Part shown: piece by piece, positions 57,043 to 64,000 of the stretch | Layout of the letters: each line of letters opens with the position of its first letter | Numbering within the stretch: position 1 is the stretch's first letter | NCBI GenBank assembly: GCA_029881435.1 | Contig: JAOUMR010000001.1 | Location: forward strand, 1-64,000 | Length of the DNA stretch: 64,000 nucleotides | Direction of reading: 5' to 3' | Source of the DNA: Nitrospira sp. | GTDB taxonomy: Bacteria > Nitrospirota > Nitrospiria > Nitrospirales > Nitrospiraceae | Notes under the pieces: generated by a model | Database searches by the model: none | The model's input: the letters and a program-made list of their open reading frames with translations, nothing else | What the model was told of the DNA's origin: nothing | Made by a program: the position numbers and the translations under genes

Positions 57043-57798
57043 CTACGCGGCACGTACAAGGTGTCGATCTTCTGCCAATTCAGCATACTCCACCATATCG
57101 TTCTCTTGGCTCTCGCGTGGAGGTTGTAGTTGCTCTTGGCCGAGGACGGGAGTCGTTGTTGTCAGCCAATCCAGCATAGCAGGACGATGCATCAGGGCTT
57201 GGTGGCGAAACTCTTCCAGATCGAGTAACCCTACGATAGAGAGTACTTCAGCCGGTGGTAACGCAACAGGCGCCCCTATGGCATGGCATGGCCATCCCAT
57301 ACGCTGAACAACCCGCAGCAGTCTGTGTTCCACCACCATATAGGTGTAGCGGACTTCATGAAGAAGACACCATAGATACATCCCTTTGAAGATCGTCTTC
57401 ATCAGCTTTGCGGAAAGGCCACGATCAACGATCGCCGGGTCAACGGCCAGCCGCGTAATCTCCGCCGTATCGGTTTCCTTCCGGACGCGATGACTCCCGA
57501 CGAGGCAAGCACTGAACTCACTCTCCAGCATGAAAGGGACCGGCGCATGGGTCATGCGGACCAATCCCAGCAACTTCGTGTCGTCGGCGAATACGCCAAT
57601 CGAGGAACTCCACGCATCATACAGATCGGCTTCGAGGCGATCTGCCCGTTCAGGGACCCACTTCAGCCGTTCAGCAAATACTCGATGCCGCAATTGATAA
57701 GCCTGAGTCAGGTCCTCCTTTGTTTCGAGCGTCTTGACGAGAAACTCTCCTTCGTAGAACTCAACTCCTCTCCCCTCTCTGACTGCTGTTACTTGCAT
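57043..57798 (-). CDS. luxI: LuxI-type acyl-homoserine-lactone synthase
   Basis: 251 aa. All invariant LuxI residues are visible with correct spacing: Arg37 and Phe41 (LRHRVFAERL), Trp47, Asp58 and Asp61 (ADLYDAW), Arg81 (LGLVRM), Glu113 and Arg116 (AEITRLAV). It makes AHL signals from SAM and acyl-ACP; the acyl chain is not predictable. The protein is about 40-50 residues longer than classical LuxI, with a Gln/Glu-rich C-terminal tail. AAGGAGG lies 5 nt upstream of the ATG. A lux-box-like palindrome is centred about 142 nt upstream of the start codon. Confidence 0.93.
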   Translation of the reverse strand: MQVTAVREGRGVEFYEGEFLVKTLETKEDLTQAYQLRHRVFAERLKWVPERADRLEADLYDAWSSSIGVFADDTKLLGLVRMTHAPVPFMLESEFSACLVGSHRVRKETDTAEITRLAVDPAIVDRGLSAKLMKTIFKGMYLWCLLHEVRYTYMVVEHRLLRVVQRMGWPCHAIGAPVALPPAEVLSIVGLLDLEEFRHQALMHRPAMLDWLTTTTPVLGQEQLQPPRESQENDMVEYAELAEDRHLVRAA

Positions 57799-57930
57799 GG
57801 CTGCCTCCTTTTAGGCTAGTGGCGATTTGACCCGATTTGGGGACGACTTGGGGCCTCGTTATGGGATCAACTTACGATCGATTACTTACAATTGAGAGGC
57901 GGATCGCTTCAAATTTGTGTCTAGTGCGTC

Positions 57931-57950
57931 ACCTGGCGTATCAGCCAGGT
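57931..57950. promoter_or_regulatory. lux-box-like operator upstream of luxI
   Basis: ACCTGGCGTATCAGCCAGGT, with the ACCTG-N10-CAGGT architecture of classical LuxR operators, 133 nt upstream of the luxI start codon. It differs from the two other copies at one central position, giving 7-bp rather than 8-bp arms. It suggests autoinduction of luxI. Confidence 0.8.
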
Positions 57951-58369
57951 GCTTCCCTAGGCTGACGATTGCCTAGCTATTACCATCTACAATAATTGGT
58001 ATTTTCCCCTGGGGCCAAGAACGGTTCGGCCCTAGAAGGCTGCTTATATGGGCCCCCCTTTGGCTGCACGGTCACGAGTCATGGCATTGAGGTCTGACTG
58101 CACGCATAGATGCCTCCAGGTTTGGCCCCGTATGGAAATCCGCACTGCGGGTCCTCATCAGAAACCTCGGCCTGCTAATGGCCAGCCCCCAAAAAAAACA
58201 ACCTGTTAAGGGGAGCAAGCGGGAAAGGAGGATGGACCATCAACTTCCGCCGAGCTGTTTTGGATGGAGAGGGACGTACTATTCGCTTGGTCTAAACGGT
58301 GAAGCCGGAATGGTACCGTGTTGACTTATTATCCGTAGAATGGACGTTCTCTCTACAGAGTATGGTGTT

Positions 58370-58389
58370 ACCTGGCGTATCCGCCAGGT
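58370..58389. promoter_or_regulatory. lux-box-like operator 1 upstream of the kinase operon
   Basis: ACCTGGCGTATCCGCCAGGT, a near-perfect 8+4+8 palindrome with the ACCTG-N10-CAGGT form. It is identical to the copy at 58441, and the shared block extends to GATTTC after the palindrome. TAAAAG at 58411 lies where a -10 box would be for a class-II lux promoter. Confidence 0.8.
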
Positions 58390-58440
58390 GATTTCTTGAT
58401 CGTTCTGACGTAAAAGCGTTGGCGTACGCTGTGCAGTGCT

Positions 58441-58460
58441 ACCTGGCGTATCCGCCAGGT
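58441..58460. promoter_or_regulatory. lux-box-like operator 2 upstream of the kinase operon
   Basis: Second identical copy of ACCTGGCGTATCCGCCAGGT, 71 nt after the first and 98 nt before the kinase start codon. A TATTAA (58475) or CATACA (58481) could serve as -10, but neither is strong. Two sites about seven helical turns apart would allow cooperative LuxR binding on one DNA face. Confidence 0.8.
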
Positions 58461-58558
58461 GATTTCCATGGGGGTATTAACATACAAGTGTTTTATAGAA
58501 TCCATTGCCCCGTAATTGCTTGGCTTCAGAGTAAAGAAACAGGAAAGGAGAAAAGAAC

Positions 58559-59362
58559 GTGATGGACGGTAGAACGCGGTTCCAATTGTTGGAAGGAGGA
58601 CTTGGCGCAACCCCGGCATTATTATTCCGCCAGCCGATGCAGCCACCGCGAGAATCCTTCAGCGCACATCATGTGGGGCCTTGTGCAGGCGAGCTCACGA
58701 TGGCCTACAACGCGACTGAACGACGGCTTCACACACTGCTAGAAGATCGCACCCGTATCGGCCGAGATCTTCATGACAGTGTGTTGCAATCTCTGTATGC
58801 CATCGGGCTCACCATTGAAACATCACGGCGGTCTCATGAACTTCAAACGTTCGAATCTACAAAATCTGACGAGATCACGATCCAGCAAATCAATCAACTG
58901 ATCCAGGAAGTCCGCGAGATGATTCTCGAATTGGAGTCCGGCACCGTCCAGGAATTCGATCTATCTTCTGAGCTGAATAGGTTGCGCACGACTCATGAGC
59001 ACACAGGCCATCTGCGCGTTAAGTTGGATCTTCAGCGCACCGCTCTTGAAATGCTCACAAAAGAGGAGGAACGGGAGATTCTGAATATCGTACGAGAGGC
59101 CCTTAGCAATTGTGCCCGCCATGCCCATGCATCCCGAGCTACAGTCTCGCTTCGCATGAGAGACACGAGAATTCGCGTCCGCATACAGGACGATGGCATT
59201 GGATTATCCATGGCCGTGGGACAGCCCCGCGGATACGGGCTTACCAACATGGAAGCTCGGGCAAAAAAGCTCGGAGGGACGTTACGGGTTCAGTCCAAAA
59301 CCGGGGGAGGCACGCAAGTAACGGCTGAGTTTTCATTGGAACCCCTCTTGGCCCCCGTATGA
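58559..59362 (+). CDS. cytoplasmic NarL-type histidine kinase without a sensor domain
   Basis: 267 aa. After about 45 residues of unclear role comes a HisKA_3 dimerisation domain with the phospho-acceptor His72 in IGRDLHDSVLQSLYAIGLTI, then a HATPase domain: IVREALSNCARHAHA (N box), IQDDGIGLS (G1), YGLTNMEARAKKLGG and GGGTQVTAEF. There is no membrane segment or PAS domain, so input must come from a partner or from its own synthesis level. AAGGAG lies 8 nt before GTG 58559; ATG 58562 is an alternative. The two lux boxes upstream suggest control by AHL level. The regulator gene overlaps its stop by 4 nt. Confidence 0.87.
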   Translation: MMDGRTRFQLLEGGLGATPALLFRQPMQPPRESFSAHHVGPCAGELTMAYNATERRLHTLLEDRTRIGRDLHDSVLQSLYAIGLTIETSRRSHELQTFESTKSDEITIQQINQLIQEVREMILELESGTVQEFDLSSELNRLRTTHEHTGHLRVKLDLQRTALEMLTKEEEREILNIVREALSNCARHAHASRATVSLRMRDTRIRVRIQDDGIGLSMAVGQPRGYGLTNMEARAKKLGGTLRVQSKTGGGTQVTAEFSLEPLLAPV

Positions 59363-60039
59363 AACAGCCACAAACCAGTATCGTTCTCATTGATGACCAC
59401 GAGATGGTGCGTAGAGGACTGCGTGCGCTGCTTCACCTTGAACCGGATATGACGATTGTGGGCGAAGCTGGAACTGTCGCGGATGGTGCCGCGCTCGTTG
59501 AACGCCTCACCCCACACATGGTGCTGCTGGACGTAAAACTTCCTGATGCCACCGTCACCGAGGCTTGCCGACGGCTTCTGGCTGTCGCGCCAAAGCTTCG
59601 TATTCTTGTCCTCACCAGCTATGCCGAAGACGCGACAGTGATGGCCGCCGTCCAGAACGGAGCCCATGGCTATGTCCTCAAGGATGTGCGAATGGATGAC
59701 CTCATACGTGCCATCCGCACTGTGGCCACCGGTCATGGCCACCTCGATCCGCGAGTGACCCAACGAGCGCTTCATTGGATTCGCACCAGTTCGCACCTGG
59801 GCGTGAACCCCCAGGGTGTCACTCGATTGTCACCTCAAGAGCGTCTCATTCTCCCCCTGTTGGCAGAAGGGAAGACAAATAAAGAGATCGCCGTGCATCT
59901 CCGTTTGAGCGACAAGACGATAAAGAACTACCTGGCGAATATCTTCGATAAGCTGCATGTGAAACGCCGGACAGAGGCCGTTGCTTGGTTCATGAAAGAA
60001 AGCCATGTGCCTTCCCCTGCAAGGAGTCCAAAGCTGTAA
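59359..60039 (+). CDS. NarL/FixJ-type response regulator
   Basis: 226 aa. Receiver domain with acidic pocket Asp12-Asp13 and phospho-acceptor Asp58 (MVLLDVKLPD), then LTSYAEDATV (Thr/Ser switch) and GYVLKDV (Lys). The C-terminal LuxR-type helix-turn-helix runs from LSPQERLILPLLAEGKTNKE to NYLANIFDKLHVKRR. It overlaps the kinase gene by 4 nt, so the two form a translationally coupled pair and this is its partner. Targets unknown. Confidence 0.92.
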   Translation: MKQPQTSIVLIDDHEMVRRGLRALLHLEPDMTIVGEAGTVADGAALVERLTPHMVLLDVKLPDATVTEACRRLLAVAPKLRILVLTSYAEDATVMAAVQNGAHGYVLKDVRMDDLIRAIRTVATGHGHLDPRVTQRALHWIRTSSHLGVNPQGVTRLSPQERLILPLLAEGKTNKEIAVHLRLSDKTIKNYLANIFDKLHVKRRTEAVAWFMKESHVPSPARSPKL

Positions 60040-60230
60040 GCCGTTCAAACTTCTCTCGCCCTCGTCCATCGCCATTCCTTTTGGTATGTCCTGATACCTG
60101 CCTCTAGTATTGTAGGATCACTGGACTCTGTGTTATTTCCCTGATTGCCGTCCTAAGTAGTGGCCAGCCTGTACGAGAGAATGGGCTGGTTCCACTGTTT
60201 CATCAGGCCTAACACAGGGGTCCATGCCAC

Positions 60231-63200
60231 ATGAATTCTCCGTCGACTATCGACGGCGCCCTATCCGCTGAGCTGACCCATTTGCGGCAGCAGGTGCGTG
60301 AGCTACAGGAGGCCTTGGCTCACTCCAAACGGGACCGTCGACTCGCACAAGCTTCTGCGCTTGAGGCAGCCCAAGTGGGAACTTGGACGTGGGAAGCCGA
60401 TACGAATCGTGTCAGCTGGTCGGTGGAAACAGAACAGATCTTTGGCCTTCTTCCAGGATCATTCGATGGGACATATGAGGGGTTCTTTGGCCTCGTCCAT
60501 GCCGACGATCGTCAACGGCTCAGTACTGCCATCGCGACGGCCATCGACGAGCGGACTTTCTACCTTATTGAACACCGTATTATCACTCCACACGGGGATA
60601 CCCGATGGGTGGCATGCCGCGGCCGCGCCCTTTGTAGAGAAAATGGATCGCTTTCGGGCATGGTTGGCACCGTGGAAGATATCACTACGCGTAAGCAATC
60701 AGAGCTGGCTCAGCAAGCCATGCACGACACGCTCGAAGCCCAAGTACGCGAGCGAACCACAGGACTCGAACGGGCCGTCATTGAGCTCACACAAGAAGTT
60801 GCGCGGAGGCAGCAGGCGGAGTCAGCGCTCAAGGCAAGTGAACAGCGGTATCACTCCCTCTATGAACACAATCCCTTCATGTATTTCACCCTCGCCTCCG
60901 ACGGAATCGTGTTGTCGGTGAATCGTTTTGGAGCGGAGCAACTCGGGTACCAAGAAGAGGACCTTATCGGTCAATCGATTGTGCAGGTGTTCCATTTGAG
61001 TGATCACCACACCGTGTTGGAACGGCTTACGGCCTGCGTAGCCAGCCCGTACACGCTGTTGGAATGGGAAACTCAAAAGATCCGAAAAGATGGAACCCGG
61101 TTATGGGTGAAGGAGCGAGCGAGAGCTGTTCACGACCACACGGGGATGATCCTCGTGCTAGTGGTCTGCGAAGATATCACGGAACGAAAGCGGACTGAAA
61201 AACAGCTTCAGGAAACCTCTCGGCTACTCCGTACCCTCGTGAATGAGTCGGCGCTCCCACTTGTCAGCCTCGACCGAGAAGGGCGAGTCCTCAGTTGGAA
61301 TCAAGCGGCAACATGCCGCTTCGGCTGGTCTGAAGAGGAAGTGCTCGGACGTGAACTCCCCTATGCTCAAGCGGGCAAAGAGGCCATGGCCGATGCCTTG
61401 TGGGGAAGAGGAATACGTGGGGAATTGATTGGTCCTATAGAATTGCGCCGTCAACGCAAGGACGGTCAAGTGCTCGACCTTCTCCTCTGGCCCGTCTTTG
61501 TCTACGACGAGTTCGAACAAGTTTCGCTTGCCGTCGGCTGCATCATACGGGATGTGACTGAGAGTCGCCTCATCGAGTCACACGTTCGAGAAAATGAGGC
61601 TCGATGGAGAGCGCTGTATGAGCATGCAGGAGTCGGGATCGCTGAGCTCGCGCTCGATGGTCGATTTCTTCGAGTGAATCCCCACTTATGCAAGATCCTA
61701 GGGTACTCATCGGAAGCGATGCTCGAACGGAATTTTCAAGACTTGACCCACCCAGACGACATCCAGACGAATCTTGCCTATCTCGCTGAACTGCTGGCCG
61801 GGAAGCGTCACTCGTTCTCGATGGAAAAGCGCTATCGTCGGATCGACCACACCTGGGTGTGGGTCGACTTGACCGTATCTCTTGTGCATACTGTCTCCAG
61901 CGATCATGCCTATTTGATTGCGGTCATTCAGAACATCGACGATCGGAAGCGCTCCCATTCGCTTCTGCAAGCGGCCATGGACTCCGTCGCAGATGGCCTG
62001 CTCATCGTCGATCGACAAGGGAAGGTCACACGTGCCAATCAACGTTTCTTGGCACTCTGGAACATCCCTGATGAATTGGCCAACTGTCAAGACGACGACG
62101 CCTTGGTGCTCTCTGTTATGGACCAGCTGCAAGATCAGCATGCTTTCTTGGACAAGGTCCGTCAACTGTACGCACACCCCGAAGAGGAAAGTCTTGACGT
62201 GTTGCACTTCAAGGACGGCCGTGTCTTCAAGCGTCACTCACGGCCACAGATTCTCGATAGAGAAATCGTGGGCCGTGTTTGGACGTTCCGAGACGTCACG
62301 AAACACAAACGAGCCGAAGAAGCATTACGCGAGAGCGAACTCATGCTCCAGCGCTTCGTCGCTGAAGCCCCGGTCGGTCTGTGCATCCTCGATAAGAACT
62401 GGCGCGCGATCTGTACCAACAGAGCGTTGTGTGAATTGACGGGGTATGAGGAAGACGAGATTATTGGAAGCACCTACGCACTCTATACGCACCCGGAAGA
62501 TCTTTCCGCCAACATCGTCCTGACAGATGAGTTCTTTCGAGGACTCCGATCGAGCTATACCTATGAAAAGCGCTACATCAGGAAATCTGGAGAAATCATT
62601 TGGGTGGCAGTCAAGGCGACGCGCATCGAGCTATCCGGCCACGAAGGACCGCTTCTCCTGGCAGCTGTTCAGGACATCACCGAGCGCAAGCTGGCGATGG
62701 AAGAACGTGAACAACTAAGTCGCGATCTTCACGATAATCTGCTGCAAGCGCTGTATGCGGTCGGCATGCAACTTGAGGCTGGAAAACTTGCCATGAAGCA
62801 TTCCGCCCGCCGCTCTAAAACCCATATGAGTCGAGCAGTCACCCAACTCAATAATCTCATGGTGGACGTTCGCCGATTTATTGCCTTGCTAACAAGGCGT
62901 CCGCCCACGGAGCTTGATTTTGGACAGGCCCTCAATCAGCTCATTACTTCGATGACGGGAACCGATCAGACTGCGCCGGAACTCGACATCAAGAGTCCCG
63001 TCCTTTCCTTTATTACGCCTCAGCTGGCAGAACAACTTCTCAATATCACGCGAGAAGCCTTGAGCAATAGCATGCGCCACGCTCACGCCTCCCACCGATG
63101 GGTGCAGCTGAGCTTGATCGACAACTCCATCCGTTTAGTCATCGGCGACAATGGTGTCGGCTTTGTCCAAACCCGTAGGCGGCGCACCGGTCATGGGCTC

Positions 63201-63320
63201 AGCAACATGGCCGCTCGAGCCCAACGCATGTTCGGTACCTTTACCCTACAAAGCACTCCGAGACGAGGAACAATGATTACGGTTGACGTGCCATTGAAGA
63301 AGGGAGCCGTGTATGAATAA
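60231..63320 (+). CDS. multi-PAS NarL-type histidine kinase, soluble
   Basis: 1029 aa, with no membrane segment seen. A coiled coil at about 10-35 is followed by about six PAS/PAC units: WTWEADTNRVSWSVETEQIF (about 45), YHSLYEHNPFMYFTLASDGI (about 205), LPLVSLDREGRVLSWNQAAT (about 345), WRALYEHAGVGIAELALDGR (about 460), AAMDSVADGLLIVDRQGKVT (about 580) and EAPVGLCILDKNWRAICTNR (about 710). The HisKA_3 domain has His834 in LSRDLHDNLLQALYAVGMQL, then the HATPase motifs ITREALSNSMRHAHASH and GDNGVGFVQTRRR. The PAS repeats suggest heme, flavin or small-molecule sensing, but no ligand residue is identifiable. It overlaps its regulator gene by 8 nt. Confidence 0.9.
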   Translation: MNSPSTIDGALSAELTHLRQQVRELQEALAHSKRDRRLAQASALEAAQVGTWTWEADTNRVSWSVETEQIFGLLPGSFDGTYEGFFGLVHADDRQRLSTAIATAIDERTFYLIEHRIITPHGDTRWVACRGRALCRENGSLSGMVGTVEDITTRKQSELAQQAMHDTLEAQVRERTTGLERAVIELTQEVARRQQAESALKASEQRYHSLYEHNPFMYFTLASDGIVLSVNRFGAEQLGYQEEDLIGQSIVQVFHLSDHHTVLERLTACVASPYTLLEWETQKIRKDGTRLWVKERARAVHDHTGMILVLVVCEDITERKRTEKQLQETSRLLRTLVNESALPLVSLDREGRVLSWNQAATCRFGWSEEEVLGRELPYAQAGKEAMADALWGRGIRGELIGPIELRRQRKDGQVLDLLLWPVFVYDEFEQVSLAVGCIIRDVTESRLIESHVRENEARWRALYEHAGVGIAELALDGRFLRVNPHLCKILGYSSEAMLERNFQDLTHPDDIQTNLAYLAELLAGKRHSFSMEKRYRRIDHTWVWVDLTVSLVHTVSSDHAYLIAVIQNIDDRKRSHSLLQAAMDSVADGLLIVDRQGKVTRANQRFLALWNIPDELANCQDDDALVLSVMDQLQDQHAFLDKVRQLYAHPEEESLDVLHFKDGRVFKRHSRPQILDREIVGRVWTFRDVTKHKRAEEALRESELMLQRFVAEAPVGLCILDKNWRAICTNRALCELTGYEEDEIIGSTYALYTHPEDLSANIVLTDEFFRGLRSSYTYEKRYIRKSGEIIWVAVKATRIELSGHEGPLLLAAVQDITERKLAMEEREQLSRDLHDNLLQALYAVGMQLEAGKLAMKHSARRSKTHMSRAVTQLNNLMVDVRRFIALLTRRPPTELDFGQALNQLITSMTGTDQTAPELDIKSPVLSFITPQLAEQLLNITREALSNSMRHAHASHRWVQLSLIDNSIRLVIGDNGVGFVQTRRRRTGHGLSNMAARAQRMFGTFTLQSTPRRGTMITVDVPLKKGAVYE

Positions 63321-63996
63321 GGCTCCATCGATCCGGTTGGTCATCGTGGACGATCACGAAGTGGTGCGCATTGGGCTTCGGGCAGTCCTCAATCTGACAC
63401 CGGGAATGAACGTGGTGGGTCAAGGCATGAGGATGGGGGATGCCAAAACACTTTGCTCCCGGTTCAAACCCGATCTTATTCTCCTCGACATTCGATTGCC
63501 TGATGGCAGCGGCGTGGATGCAGCTCGTGAAATTCTTCTGAAATGTCCACAGACCCGCGTGCTCTTCCTGACAAGCTTTGCCGACGATCATACAGTGCTC
63601 GAAGCGATTCTCGCCGGAGCTCATGGGTACATCCTGAAAGACATCGGCTCTCAGGCTCTCATCCGCGCTATTCGTTCAGTGGCCGCCGGCCAGGTATTCA
63701 TCGACTCTCGTTTAACAGGCCAAACATTGGGATGGCTGAAGAACGTGTATCGCGAACCTGGGCATTCGAAACGCCCACTCCTCTCTCCACAAGAGCAACG
63801 TCTTTTGCCGCTGGTCGCTCAAGGTCTCACAAACAAAGAGATCGCTCAAGACTTGCGCCTCAGCGAAAAGACCATCAAGAACTACCTTGCCAATATCTAC
63901 ACGAAGCTGAATGTCGGGCGTCGATCTCAGATTGCGGCGTTCTATGCGGGAAGCTTCAAAGGATCAGGCAGGCACTTATCTGTGGAGTCGGACTAG
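63313..63996 (+). CDS. NarL/FixJ-type response regulator, paralogue of the 59.4-kb regulator
   Basis: 227 aa with receiver residues Asp13-Asp14 and Asp59 (LILLDIRLPD), LTSFADDHTV, GYILKDI, and a LuxR-type helix-turn-helix from LSPQEQRLLPLVAQGLTNKE to NYLANIYTKLNVGRR. Its recognition helix (LSEKTIKNYLANIY) is almost the same as that of the regulator at 59359 (LSDKTIKNYLANIF), so the two may share targets. It ends 4 nt before the window's last bases and appears complete. Confidence 0.92.
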   Translation: MNKAPSIRLVIVDDHEVVRIGLRAVLNLTPGMNVVGQGMRMGDAKTLCSRFKPDLILLDIRLPDGSGVDAAREILLKCPQTRVLFLTSFADDHTVLEAILAGAHGYILKDIGSQALIRAIRSVAAGQVFIDSRLTGQTLGWLKNVYREPGHSKRPLLSPQEQRLLPLVAQGLTNKEIAQDLRLSEKTIKNYLANIYTKLNVGRRSQIAAFYAGSFKGSGRHLSVESD

Positions 63997-64000
63997 TCCA

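Larger units (their letters stand above)
57799..58558. other. 760-bp regulatory region between luxI and the first kinase gene
   Basis: No coding frame here is convincing. The region carries three copies of a 20-bp lux-box-like palindrome (57931, 58370, 58441) and must contain the promoters of luxI (minus) and the kinase operon (plus). A short A-run occurs near 58191-58199. No small RNA or additional gene could be recognised, although the length leaves room for one. Confidence 0.6.

Noticed and set aside
58368-58646. 92-aa minus-strand frame through the lux boxes
   Set aside because: It runs across the palindromes and the kinase start and has no family resemblance; explained by the operators.

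Overview
The window looks like a chromosomal segment of a Nitrospira-like bacterium (Nitrospirota). This is inferred from gene content, not a database match: a complete 13-gene complex I operon with fused nuoCD and an adjacent MidA-type assembly factor, a large copper-handling island, and a LuxI/LuxR pair, in a moderately GC-rich, Gram-negative (TonB, FadL, Slp, porins, RND pump) context. No rRNA, tRNA, CRISPR array or intact insertion sequence was seen.

Layout. (1) 0.1-3.2 kb: an HtrA-type periplasmic protease (minus) and two secreted proteins of unknown role (plus). (2) 3.3-6.6 kb (minus): multicopper oxidase CopA, outer-membrane CopB and a YnfA-like membrane protein. (3) 7.2-10.4 kb: a fused HAD phosphoglucomutase/GH65 disaccharide phosphorylase. 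(4) 10.5-21.0 kb: a metal island with a decayed chimeric P-type ATPase, a CusCBA-type RND efflux operon, a frameshifted membrane-protein gene, a Cu+-ATPase with doubled YHS and metal-binding domains, and a DsbA-like thiol protein. (5) 21.1-22.6 kb: an Slp-like lipoprotein and a TonB-family protein. (6) 22.6-28.5 kb (minus): a probable operon between a recognisable promoter and terminator, with three diverged copies of a small secreted His/Cys protein, two paralogous beta-barrel proteins, a TlpA-like thioredoxin and a beta-propeller lipoprotein. (7) 28.6-31.3 kb: secA, interrupted by an in-frame TAG. (8) 31.6-48.2 kb: midA and nuoA-B-CD-E-F-G-H-I-J-K-L-M-N. (9) 48.2-55.9 kb: housekeeping and miscellaneous genes (YihY, M50 protease with CBS domains, a deacetylase remnant, GNAT, VOC, DapF-like, UvrC, FadL-like). 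(10) 56.1-64.0 kb: a quorum-sensing and signalling block with LuxR, LuxI and two tandem histidine kinase/NarL-type regulator pairs.

How the parts work together. Sections 2 and 4 make a layered copper or silver defence: periplasmic oxidation (CopA), outer-membrane binding (CopB), cytoplasmic export (P-type ATPase) and trans-envelope efflux (CusCBA). Section 6 may belong to the same metal/thiol theme, but its function is unknown. In section 10 the same 20-bp lux-box-like palindrome occurs once upstream of luxI and twice upstream of the first kinase gene, so the AHL circuit probably feeds a kinase/regulator cascade.

The strongest leads are that quorum-sensing/two-component circuit, the triplicated His/Cys-protein and beta-barrel operon, the secA interruption that reads like a pair of compensating indels, and a DapF homologue in which both catalytic cysteines are serines.
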